Assembly (NCBI RefSeq): GCF_003073475.1
Contig: NZ_CP029033.1
Span: 248,001-312,000, forward strand
Source of the DNA: Actinobaculum sp. 313
Lineage (GTDB): Bacteria; Actinomycetota; Actinomycetes; Actinomycetales; Actinomycetaceae
DNA length: 64,000 bases
Reading direction: 5' to 3'
Positions within the stretch are counted from its first letter, which is position 1; every line of letters begins with the position of its first letter. Below the pieces are notes generated by a model. That model worked only from the letters and a program-made list of their open reading frames with translations, did no database searches and was not told where the DNA came from. Shown in pieces: positions 51,479 through 61,000 of the stretch. The translations under genes and the position numbers were made by a program.

Positions 51479-54019
51479 TCACTCTGTAGGGGCAGCCTCC
51501 TGCAGAGAGGGCAAGAGCAGGCGGAGTAGCTGAATTGCGCCCGCCTTGGATAACGGCTCGTTGTTGTTCCCGCATTTTGGTGACTGGACACAGCGCGGAC
51601 AGCCCGTCTGGCACGAACAAGTCTCCAGAGTGCGCAAGGTCGTTTGGATCCAACGGGTGGCGGAATCGAAACCGCGGCGTGCGAAACCTGACCCACCAGC
51701 GACGGCGTCGTGCACAATAACCGTTGCCTCGCCCGTTTGCGGGTGGACAGCGGTGGAAAGGCCGCCAAGATCCCAGCGGTCGCAGGTAGCAAAAAGAGGA
51801 AGGAGGCCAATCGCAGCGTGTTCGGCGGCGTGCAACGCCCCCGGCAGATCCGCGGCCGGAATCCGTTCTTGTTTCAGCGTGGCGGCGCTTATCGTCCACC
51901 AGGTACCAGTTGTTTCGAACTGACGTAGAGGCATCGTCAGTGGTACAGAGCCCAGGTACATCCCGTCATGGGAGCGGCGGATGTCATAGCCCGTGACGCG
52001 GGAGGAGACAATGACCTGGCCGACGGCCCAAGTCCCGCAGGAGAGATTGACCGAGGATGTGGTCTCAAGGATCTCGACTCGATGTTCTTCACGGGAATAG
52101 GTGCGGATCTCCTCTTCGCGGTGGGGGTGCACCACCGCAGTGTCGGAGTCTAATTCGTCGACTTGGTAGGGGATGCCCTGGTGAAGATAAATGGCCCCCG
52201 GATACACGGTGGTGTCAGCGCGTTCGCGGCCAACGGTGCCCAGAAGTGCACCGTCCTCGGAGTTGATGATGGAAACGGTGCTCGCTTCACCGCGTACGCT
52301 GACCGTGTCGTGTGCTTGGGTGCCCAAGGCCGTATTCCAATACCAACCGGTTGGTCTTTTCCGCAAGAGCTCTCCGGCGGCGAGATCATCGAACAGAGTG
52401 GTGTCGGCAAGCCCGAACAAGGCGGCGTCCTGCGCGACCAACGGTAGCTCGGCTGCCGCCGCGCATAGCTGCGGTACGAGAACATTCGGATTAGCAGGGT
52501 CAAACACATTGACCGCAGCCGGAGGCTGGCGAAAACTGTCCGGATGTGAGAGAAGGAACTGGTCCAGTGGGTTGTCACGTCCGATGAAAACCGATAACCC
52601 GGCCTGCCCGGCTCGCCCAGCGCGCCCGGTCTGCTGTGCGAAAGAGGCGTGGGTGCCAGGCCAACCGGTAACGACGACGGCGTCCAGTCCGGAGATATCG
52701 ATGCCCAGTTCAAGGGCATTGGTGGTCACCAATGAACTGAGAGTTCCATCGCGCAGCGAACCCTCCAGCTCACGTCGCTCCTCGGGAAGATAGCCACCGC
52801 GATAAGCAGCGACCCGGTTACGGACCTGAGGCGCGTGATTGGCCAGGTAGTCGCGCGCGATCTCGGCAACACGCTCAGTTCCGGCACGCGATCGAACGAA
52901 GGTGAGACAGCGCGCCCCGGCTGCCACCAATGTTCCGGTCAACTCACCGGCTTCCGTGTTAGCGGCGCGGCGAGGCCTCTCCTCGCCGGCGAACTCGATA
53001 TCGGGGTCGTATCGCCGTTGGTCTGTGGGAACGCCCGTCTCGCCCTGACCTGATGTTGTCGTGTCTTCTTGCCCGTTTGGGCTGGTGACTAGGGGTGCCT
53101 GAGAAAGCCGGGGGTCGCGAGTGCCTGGAGGAAGTCCAGCGGCTGCTCGTCCCTGCCCCATGCCGGTTCCGTCACGGCCGTTGTTTGCGTCGTCGAGCTC
53201 ACGGCACTGCCACAGCACGGTTGTCTGCGCTCCGCGTGGGGCGCCGTCGTCGGCAATCCCGACCACCGGCCCTAATGCCTCGCCGAGCATTCGCTCGGCA
53301 GCTGATTCAGGGTCATCGCTGGTCGCGGACAGGAAAACCACGACCGGTCTTGCCCCGTAGTGCGCCGCCATACGCAGGAGTCGGCGTAAGGTCAGGGCGA
53401 CGTGCGCGCCAAATTGACCGCGGTAGGTATGGAACTCATCAACAACGATCAGATGAAGACCACGCCACAGACGTGTCCAATTCTGCTGTCGAGCCAGTAA
53501 GGCATGATGCGCGAAGTCTGGATTCGTCAAGATGATGTCCGCGTAGTCGCGCGCCCACGAGCGTTGCGGCAATTCAGAGTCGCCATCAACCGTGGAAACG
53601 CCGATCTGAGGATCCACGATTCGGCACAGGGTACGCAGCGCATCCAATTGGTCGGCAGCCAAGGCCTTGGTGGGAGACAAGTACAGGGCAGTTGGTCTGC
53701 GGTGCAGGCGAGACAGTGAGACCTCGTTCCGCTCAAACCTGACGAGTTCTGCAAGAAAAGGCACCCACGCCGCGAGTGACTTGCCGGAGCCCGTACCCGT
53801 AGCGATAACGGTGTGGAGTCCCGCGTGAATCGACTCCGCCGCCTCCGCCTGATGAATCCAGGGGCGTTCCACCCCCTGCCTTGTCAACGCGTGTCGAACC
53901 GCAGTGGGAATCCATTCGGGCCAACGGCTAGTGCGACCGGGACGTTCGGGTTGCTCAATGATTCCCGTAATCTGGCCGGGAGTCGCATGGCCACGTAGAA
54001 CATCCAACAAGTTGGTCAC
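51479..54019 (-). CDS. DEAD/DEAH-box helicase with C-terminal DUF1998 (MrfA-like)
   Basis: The protein has 846 residues from GTG 54019. Superfamily 2 motifs are seen: Walker A VIATGTGSGKSLAAWVPFLA, motif II VVDEFHTYRGQFG, motif III FLSATSDDPE, LGIDISGLDAVVVTGWPG and QQTGRAGRAGQ (motif VI). The C-terminal DUF1998 region ends in a Cys cluster CSCQTGCPRCVQSPKCGNNN, likely zinc-binding. This family is 3'-5' helicase-like and linked to repair of mitomycin-type damage in Bacillus (MrfA). In actinobacteria it habitually sits beside the Tad locus, as here, although the link is unexplained. An Arg/Gly/Asp-rich insert occupies residues about 280-340. Confidence 0.94.
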   Translation of the reverse strand: MTNLLDVLRGHATPGQITGIIEQPERPGRTSRWPEWIPTAVRHALTRQGVERPWIHQAEAAESIHAGLHTVIATGTGSGKSLAAWVPFLAELVRFERNEVSLSRLHRRPTALYLSPTKALAADQLDALRTLCRIVDPQIGVSTVDGDSELPQRSWARDYADIILTNPDFAHHALLARQQNWTRLWRGLHLIVVDEFHTYRGQFGAHVALTLRRLLRMAAHYGARPVVVFLSATSDDPESAAERMLGEALGPVVGIADDGAPRGAQTTVLWQCRELDDANNGRDGTGMGQGRAAAGLPPGTRDPRLSQAPLVTSPNGQEDTTTSGQGETGVPTDQRRYDPDIEFAGEERPRRAANTEAGELTGTLVAAGARCLTFVRSRAGTERVAEIARDYLANHAPQVRNRVAAYRGGYLPEERRELEGSLRDGTLSSLVTTNALELGIDISGLDAVVVTGWPGTHASFAQQTGRAGRAGQAGLSVFIGRDNPLDQFLLSHPDSFRQPPAAVNVFDPANPNVLVPQLCAAAAELPLVAQDAALFGLADTTLFDDLAAGELLRKRPTGWYWNTALGTQAHDTVSVRGEASTVSIINSEDGALLGTVGRERADTTVYPGAIYLHQGIPYQVDELDSDTAVVHPHREEEIRTYSREEHRVEILETTSSVNLSCGTWAVGQVIVSSRVTGYDIRRSHDGMYLGSVPLTMPLRQFETTGTWWTISAATLKQERIPAADLPGALHAAEHAAIGLLPLFATCDRWDLGGLSTAVHPQTGEATVIVHDAVAGGSGFARRGFDSATRWIQTTLRTLETCSCQTGCPRCVQSPKCGNNNEPLSKAGAIQLLRLLLPSLQEAAPTE

Positions 54020-54547
54020 CCGTCAACCCTATGGCATCAAGCGGCTTCTCTGGGGACGGCATGCCATCGGGTTGCCATCGATACTTTGGTCGGCCGGTAC
54101 CGTCTTGCACGATTCCGATATCGGTACAATGAGTCGGCCATTGACGCGAGTGTTGCGACTCCGGTTACCTCTGTCTTGAAACCGGTAGGACGGCCCACCG
54201 CTCACATTGCCCCCACTTCCGGTAGGCCATCCTTGATACTCGGGGCGGCGCGCGGAGCAGCCGACGCTCGCTGGGCAGCGCCTCAGGACATCCTTGATAC
54301 TCGGGCAGTGCTGATACCCGACTCGCGAGTCGCGACGTGTGGAGACGAGCGCACCGAACACTTCCGAGAGTGCACTGCCTGCTCAGAGAAGAGCGCACTG
54401 CATACTCAGCCGAGAATAATAGGGTCGAGAACATTGCCTGTTGTGCGAGTGGTGGGTGGAGTTCATTCGGCTGTCTTCCCCCGGCAAATTCGTTGAGGAC
54501 TTTAGTCCCAAGTGTTCTATAAGGTGCGGCGTTGTGGCTTATGCGTG
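54020..54547. repeat. Region upstream of nrdD and the helicase, with two direct-repeat pairs and a palindrome
   Basis: No gene is supportable here. A 17-nt exact repeat (CATCCTTGATACTCGGG) occurs at 54228-54244 and 54289-54305, 61 bp apart. A 19-nt repeat with 16 matches (GAGYGCACTGCMTRCTCAG) occurs at 54368-54386 and 54391-54409. A 14-bp palindrome CGACTCGCGAGTCG lies at 54319-54332. The functions are unknown; promoters for the divergent helicase and nrdD genes must lie in this stretch and the next. Confidence 0.5.
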
Positions 54548-54595
54548 ACGCAATATGTTGGGTAGCACGCGCGTGTCTACCACTACATGTAGTGG
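54548..54595. promoter_or_regulatory. Twin NrdR boxes upstream of nrdDG
   Basis: Box 1 (54548-54563) is ACGCAATATGTTGGGT, matching 13 of 16 positions of the NrdR consensus (ACACWATATATWGTGT). Box 2 (54580-54595) is CCACTACATGTAGTGG, a perfect 16-bp palindrome that extends to 20 bp, 54578-54597. Their centres are 32 bp apart, the three-turn spacing typical of NrdR pairs. This indicates repression of nrdDG by NrdR in response to dATP/ATP. Confidence 0.8.
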
Positions 54596-54779
54596 TACAT
54601 GGCCTATGTTGGACAACGCGCCTCGGGGTGTTCCGAGGTGCACACTGATAAATGCAGTACTGGTACGCATAGTGCCTATGAATAATGTGCTGGTGCGGCC
54701 GTCGCCTCAGTCGCCCGGGGTGGTGCTCGGTAGAGGCTGCGACTACCAACAATCGGCGTTCGTTGGAGGGAACATAGAT

Positions 54780-56681
54780 ATGGCAGAGAATACGAACCGC
54801 GTTGAGATTGACGCCATTGAGACGGTCAATGAATATCTTGATCGCTCTGATTGGCGTGTCAATGCCAACGCCAATCAGGACTATTCCCTGGGTGGTCTGG
54901 TCCTGAACTCCGCCGGCAAGACCATCGCGAACTACTGGCTCACCCAGGTGTACAGCCCCGAGGAGGGAAAGGCGCATCGTAACGGCGACTATCACATTCA
55001 TGATCTGGACATGCTCTCCGGATACTGTGCTGGTTGGTCCTTGCGCCGTCTACTCGAAGAGGGGTTCAATGGCGTCAGCGGTGCCATTGCTTCAGCACCG
55101 CCCAAGCACTTCTCTTCTGCCTGCGGTCAGATCGTGAACTTCCTCGGCACACTGCAGAACGAGTGGGCGGGAGCGCAGGCGTTTTCCTCCTTCGATACCT
55201 ACATGGCGCCCTTCGTCCGGCTCGACAACATGGCATTTGCCGAGATCAAGCAGTGCATCCAAGAGCTGATCTACAACCTCAATGTCCCGTCTCGCTGGGG
55301 AAGCCAGTGCCCCTTCACGAACCTGACCTTCGATTGGACATGCCCGGCTGATATCGCGGATAACCACCCCCTCATCGGGGAGGAGGTCTGCGACTTCACC
55401 TACGGTGAGCTTCAGCACGAGATGGACCTGATTAATCGCGCGTACATGGAAGTTATGACCGAGGGCGATGCCGATGGCAGAGTCTTCACCTTCCCCATTC
55501 CGACCTACAACATGACGAAGGACTTCGACTGGGACTCTGAGAATGCCAATCTGCTCTTTGCGATGACTGCCAAGTACGGTCTCCCCTACTTCCAGAATTT
55601 CATCAATTCGGAACTTGATCCGGGGATGATCCGTTCAATGTGCTGCCGTTTGCAACTCGACTTGCGGGAACTCCTTAAGCGCGGCAACGGCCTGTTCGGT
55701 TCGGCTGAGCTGACCGGTTCCATCGGCGTCGTCACCATTAACACGGCCCGACTCGGTTATCTCTACAAGGGTGACGAGGCCGCTCTCTACGCCCGCCTCG
55801 ACCACTTGATGGATTTGGCGAAGTCCACGCTGGAGAAGAAGCGCGTCAAGGTGCAGCAGTTCATGGACCAGGGGCTTTATCCCTACACCCTGCGCTACTT
55901 GGGGCATCTCAACAACCATTTCTCCACCATCGGAGTCAACGGTGTTAACGAGCTGATCCGTAATTTCACCGACGACGCCCACGACATTGCCGACGAGTGG
56001 GGTCACGCTTTTGCGGTGCGTCTGCTGGAGCATGTGCGCGAGCGCCTTGTGGCGTACCAGGAGGAGACGGGCAACCTGTACAACTTGGAAGCCACTCCCG
56101 CGGAAGGCACCACTTATCGATTCGCGAAGGAAGACCGCAAGCGTTACGCGGGCATTTTGCAGGCCGGCACCGACGATGAGCCGTACTACACGAACTCCTC
56201 TCAGCTGCCTGTTGCCTACACCGACGACGCCTTCGAAGCCCTCGAGAAGCAGGCGGATCTCCAGTCCCTGTACACAGGTGGCACGGTCCTCCACTTGTAC
56301 ATGAACGAGCGGATGAGCTCTGCAGAGGCATGTAAGCGGCTGGTTCGGCGTGCGCTGACGAACTTCCATCTGCCCTACATCACCATTACGCCAACCTTCT
56401 CCATCTGCCCGGTGCACGGTTACCTTGCCGGTGAGCATCTGACATGCGAGAAGTGTGCGGAAATGAACCCGTCGGCGGAGCCGCAGGTCTGCGAGGTGTG
56501 GACGCGGGTGATGGGCTACTTCCGTCCCGTCCAGTCTTTCAATATCGGCAAGAAGGGTGAGTACCACGAGCGTGTGACCTTCAAGGAGGGTGCGCTTGCC
56601 AGCCGCGCTTTGCACGGTGACAAACTAGTCGATTCGTATGACGAATTCCAGGCGCAACTCAAGCAGGAAGCCAAAGCGTGA
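54780..56681 (+). CDS. nrdD: Anaerobic (class III) ribonucleoside-triphosphate reductase
   Basis: This glycyl-radical enzyme makes dNTPs without oxygen. The protein has 633 residues from ATG 54780 behind GGAGGG (9-nt gap). Motifs: NGDYHIHDLDMLSGYCAGWS, SACGQIVNFLGTLQNEWAGA, FPIPTYNMTKDFDW, the C-terminal zinc site CPVHGYLAGEHLTCEKC, and the glycyl-radical region TRVMGYFRPVQSFNIGKKGE. Upstream in-frame sequence does not resemble coding sequence. The usual N-terminal ATP-cone (about 90 residues) is missing: the protein begins near where the catalytic domain starts (VNEYLDRSDWRVNANANQ). Lack of the cone suggests no dATP allosteric shutoff, or control mainly by NrdR. Confidence 0.95.
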   Translation: MAENTNRVEIDAIETVNEYLDRSDWRVNANANQDYSLGGLVLNSAGKTIANYWLTQVYSPEEGKAHRNGDYHIHDLDMLSGYCAGWSLRRLLEEGFNGVSGAIASAPPKHFSSACGQIVNFLGTLQNEWAGAQAFSSFDTYMAPFVRLDNMAFAEIKQCIQELIYNLNVPSRWGSQCPFTNLTFDWTCPADIADNHPLIGEEVCDFTYGELQHEMDLINRAYMEVMTEGDADGRVFTFPIPTYNMTKDFDWDSENANLLFAMTAKYGLPYFQNFINSELDPGMIRSMCCRLQLDLRELLKRGNGLFGSAELTGSIGVVTINTARLGYLYKGDEAALYARLDHLMDLAKSTLEKKRVKVQQFMDQGLYPYTLRYLGHLNNHFSTIGVNGVNELIRNFTDDAHDIADEWGHAFAVRLLEHVRERLVAYQEETGNLYNLEATPAEGTTYRFAKEDRKRYAGILQAGTDDEPYYTNSSQLPVAYTDDAFEALEKQADLQSLYTGGTVLHLYMNERMSSAEACKRLVRRALTNFHLPYITITPTFSICPVHGYLAGEHLTCEKCAEMNPSAEPQVCEVWTRVMGYFRPVQSFNIGKKGEYHERVTFKEGALASRALHGDKLVDSYDEFQAQLKQEAKA

Positions 56682-57595
56682 TCAATCGCGACCAACAGGT
56701 TGACTGGCCGGTAGCCTCTGGTGCGACCGGCCCGTCCGACCGTTGTTCACAGTCGGAATCCGCGACTACTTCTGCCACGCCGTTGGCAGCCGCCGCTACG
56801 CGGTCGGCCGCCTCAGCCGTCGCAGGTAGATTGAACTCACTTTCCGCACCTGTAGCGGACGATGTGGCGATTGCCGGGTTCGTCCCGCTGTCCAGTGTTG
56901 ACTGGCCGGATCATCTTGTTACCACGGTGTTCTTGCAGGGGTGCCCTTGGCGGTGCCCCTATTGTCAGAACTCGGAGATCTTGGATTCCCGCACACCGGG
57001 CATCGTGCCGTGGCAGGAGGTGACGATTCACTTGCGGCGGCGTCGAGGCCTGCTTGACGGCGTCGTCTTTACCGGAGGCGAGGCGCTGCGACAGGCGGCG
57101 CTGATCCCTGCCATGCGCGAGGTGCGTGATCTGGGATTTCAGGTAGGCCTGCATACCGGAGGCGCCTATCCCAAGCGTCTCCGGGAAGCACTGGAATTGA
57201 CGGACTGGGTGGGGTTGGATGTTAAGGCACTGCCCGATGACTACCGTTCCGCTGCCGGGGTCGCCGCAGGTGACAAGGCCTGGGAGTCGCTCGACATTAT
57301 GCTTGCCATCCATGAACAGCGTGCCGGTTCCACTTTTCCGCTCGATTACGAAGTGCGGACCACCGTGTATCCGGGATCGCCTTCGGCTGAACACTTCACC
57401 GCCATGGTCGAGACCCTGCGTGCCCGTGGTGTTAGGCGCTTCGCCCTGCAGGAGGCGCGTACGACCGGTACCGATCCGATTTTTCAGGAGATGGCCCGGC
57501 GGTGGGACATGCCTGCGTGGCGGAGGCGATTCACAGACTTGACGGTGATTGCGCAGAATGTGGGCTTTGATTGGGTGGAGGTTCGCGACGTGTGA
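56678..57595 (+). CDS. nrdG: Anaerobic ribonucleotide reductase activating enzyme (radical SAM)
   Basis: This protein generates the glycyl radical in NrdD using SAM. It has 305 residues and a GTG start overlapping the nrdD stop by 4 bp. The radical-SAM motif is FLQGCPWRCPYCQNSEILD (CxxxCxxC), followed by VVFTGGEALRQAALIPAM, VGLHTGGAYPKRL and GLDVKALPDDYR. The first 65 residues are Ser/Ala/Thr-rich with no counterpart in typical NrdG (about 150-230 residues), so the true start may be nearer residue 60 (ADDVAIAGFVPLSSVDWPDH). It also resembles the anaerobic activating-enzyme group with a longer C-terminus. Confidence 0.9.
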   Translation: MINRDQQVDWPVASGATGPSDRCSQSESATTSATPLAAAATRSAASAVAGRLNSLSAPVADDVAIAGFVPLSSVDWPDHLVTTVFLQGCPWRCPYCQNSEILDSRTPGIVPWQEVTIHLRRRRGLLDGVVFTGGEALRQAALIPAMREVRDLGFQVGLHTGGAYPKRLREALELTDWVGLDVKALPDDYRSAAGVAAGDKAWESLDIMLAIHEQRAGSTFPLDYEVRTTVYPGSPSAEHFTAMVETLRARGVRRFALQEARTTGTDPIFQEMARRWDMPAWRRRFTDLTVIAQNVGFDWVEVRDV

Positions 57596-58080
57596 TAGCA
57601 CCGCTTTCTTCGTGAGGGACCGGTGGTGTGAAAAGGTAGGGCTTATGTCGCGGGAGCATTTGGTGGCTGATGGGTACTCTGTTGGGATCTGTGCTCTGCC
57701 TCCCAAATTTGGGAACATGGCTGCCCGGGCTGTTGTCCTTGGATTGACGGTTGGAATATGCGACGCTTGACTTGGCGTGAGCGTGTGACGCGAGTCATGT
57801 TGACAAGTTGTGGTGCTCTCATGTCGGCCGCAATGTCTTCAATAAGCAAACACGCCTCATATGATATGTACCTGGGGGAATAGACTGTACAAATCAATTG
57901 CAACTTCTATAATCTCGTACAAGACGTGAACTTAGATATGTTAGTACGACAGCGTTTTGGCTGGTCACGCAAGTGGCAAAGTTGAGACTCGAGGTTTTTC
58001 TTTGTTGTAGCATACTGCCAAGCTTGGCCTTGAACTTGTTCAATTGGGCCAACGACGATCACATTCTGGGGGCGAATGCG
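57596..58080. other. AT-richer intergenic region before the surface protein gene
   Basis: There is no gene with a usable start or family signature. A perfect TATAAT lies at 57908-57913; the best -35 match 17 bp upstream (CTGTAC, 57885-57890) is poor. A TTGACA at 57800-57805 has no good -10 partner. The composition is AT-richer than the surroundings, as expected for a promoter region of the surface protein, about 170 bp downstream of the TATAAT. Confidence 0.45.
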
Positions 58081-61000
58081 ATGAGTAGTATAAAACATAC
58101 ATTCTCTTTAATGTGGGAAGAACAAACTGCGACAATACTTCGAAGGTTCCAGTGTTTGAACGCGGGCCTGAGTCGATCATCGTGGACCGGCCGCACCACG
58201 CAGTGTCGAACTTTTGGTGGGATACTCGCGGTACTTGTCTCAACGATGCTTGTACTGGGATCGGTGATCTGGCCATGGCACACCACGCCGGCACAGGCAG
58301 CAGAGGTAACGGTTCCACTTGGCGAGACCGTTGCCAGTGTCTCCAACGTGACGATGAAAGAGGAACCCATCGGGGGCGGATACTCCAACGAGTACTACGC
58401 CAACCGATACGGCGGTGTACGCTACTCACCAGTTTCGGGCGGCAACTACCTCTACCAGACCACCACGGAAGATGTGACCGGCTCCCAACAAGAGTACGCG
58501 CTCTTCGCCTACGGTTGGGGGACCAACCAGAGTAGTGCCGGACCAACAGCTGACCTGCAGACGCAGAGTTCGGTCGGTTTCCGCCCCGGTGAGACCTCCG
58601 CGGTGGAAGTCGGGAAATCCTTCCTTGTGGGCGATATGCGTCACTGGAACAATCCCATTTTCACCACCACCGATTCGCGCTACAAGGACGACGACGGCAA
58701 TGGTGGTTCGCTCCTGTACGGCAATATCAATGTTGCTCTCGGCCAGAACCCGGACGGCACAGTGGCTATTGATTCCGCCTTCCCATTTACGCTGCATGAG
58801 ACAGTGAACACCTGCCGGTCCACTTTTGACGCCGATGGGAACTACGTGGAAGACGGCTCCGGGCGCTACGCGATGAACAGTGCCGGACAGGTCGGTCTTC
58901 GCGCCACCTGGACCGGATGGGGATGGTCCTCCGACTACCACTACGCATATGATCGCTCCGGCATCCTGCGGTCCTTCCCTGCCGGTGACGTTGCTGCTGC
59001 GGGAGAGGACAACGGCGCGCTATACGGGAAGAACGGCCGCTCCTGCGAGGATGACTATCTCACCATTGCCACTGATCGGTCCGACACAGCATGGACGGAT
59101 CCTACAACAGGCATACAATACAAGCTCAAGTTGTGGGGTTTCGTCAACAAGGGAGCGGATTGGCAGGCTTGTGCAGCCGAGCTTGATGAAGCGGACATTG
59201 TTGATCTTGAGGCAGGCTTTGTTACGAAGGAAGCCGCGCAGACGTACGGGTGCCTATACGGTTCCATGGAACAGGTCCGTGAGGTGACGTTCCAGAAATA
59301 CGCCACCACGGCCGAGCAGTGGCAGGACACGGAGATCCCCACCTTCACCTACAGTAATCTCTCCGAAGTTGGTTCGGTGGCGGCCGAAACCTGGAGCCCC
59401 ATGGGGTCCATGACGCCGTCGGGCTGGGGCACCACCAACATGGCGGTTGACAGCAAGACATACGAGTTGCTCGCGCCGGATGACCGCGCCAAGGTACAGG
59501 AGGATACCCCGGTTCCCGCCTTGACGGACAGCTCCTCTGGATGGCGACTAGCCGACATTGTCTGTACATACGGTGACGACGGCAATATCCTCCTGGACCG
59601 CAACGGAAACCCGTTCGACTCCACTGCCGACAATCCGACACCTAATATCGATATCGACGCTGGAACGCTAGCGCTAGACAGTACCGATTTGGCGGACAAC
59701 GTCAACGACACGAATATCACCTGCACGTACCACAATGAATACGAGGCGAAATCACGCCTGACCCTGGTCAAGGCATTGCAGGGTGACGTTCCCGACGGCG
59801 TGACGGCTGACCAGTGGACGGTGACGGCCAATGGTACCGACACCATGACCAGTGATACGGCAGTTTCCGGACGTTCGGGAAGTGAGGCTGTGACCAGCCA
59901 AGTCGTCCCCAGCGGTTCATACCAGCTGTCGGAGAGTGCGCCAGCCGACGTCTACGGTTTCGAATTGGTTGAGGACTGGAGTTGCGCGGACGCCGATGGT
60001 GCAACGGTCGACGTGAGCGACAGCGTAGTGAACCTTGCCGACGACGCCGACGTCACCTGCACCGTCACGAACCAGCTGCGTACCGGCAGCCTGCAAATCA
60101 GCAAGGAGATCGACGACCCGCTGGGTGGACTCGCTGATACAACAAAGACCTATGACATTTCCTACGACTGCGGTACCGCGAACGGAGTGGACTACTCGGG
60201 AACACGTACGGTAAGCGCGGGGGAAACGGTGCAGATTGACGGTATCCCTGCCGGTCTGACCTGCACGGTTTCGGAGGAGACCCCGGATGGCGGTCTTACG
60301 AACTCGTCCTACCACTGGGCAGAGCCGACCTTCTCCGCGCAGGACGTGGTGACCGTTGGCGATGACACGGTCAGTGTGACGGTTACCAACCACATCGCCC
60401 AGGAGACGGGATTGCTGCAGATCAGTAAGAGGGTGCTACCGGAAGACGGCGTTGCTCAGCCGGGCTATACCGGTGAGCGAGCCTTCCCCATTGACTACTC
60501 CTGCCAGCTGGACGGCTCCGGGGTAGCCTCCGGTACGGTGGAGCTTGCCGATGGCGAATCAACCACGGTGACGGTGCCCGCCGGGGCGACATGCACAACA
60601 AGCGAAGATGTTCCCACCGTCGAAGATGGCGATTTTGCAACTCCCGCTTACGAATGGACACGCAACAACATCGTTGATCAGACGGTGACCGTCGCTGCGG
60701 ATGCCACGGCCTCCACCACGGTGGAGAACTACTACACGGTGGTCCTTGTTCCGTTGAACCTGACGAAGCAAGTCGTGGGCGGGGGATATCTCGGGACCGC
60801 GGCTGACGGCTCGACCCATACCTTCACGATCACTGCGGATTGTGGTGCGGGCTTCACCTATACGGAGGAAGTGGCAGCCGACGAGACAGTGACCGTTCAA
60901 GTTCCGCGTGGCACCACCTGCCAGATCAGTGAGAATGCAGACGGCGCTGACGACGACTTCGCCGACGACGTGCTGGATGCCGATCACGAATGGGACCCGG

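Noticed and set aside
54319-54332. 14-bp palindrome as an attachment or resolution site
   Set aside because: It is an isolated palindrome with no recombinase gene near; its function cannot be supported.
54555-54779. N-terminal extension of NrdD upstream of 54780
   Set aside because: It would run through the second NrdR box, lacks any ATP-cone motif, and ATG 54780 has a strong GGAGGG.
55635-56615. 326-codon open frame on the minus strand over nrdD
   Set aside because: It is a shadow of a conserved enzyme and contains no domain signature.
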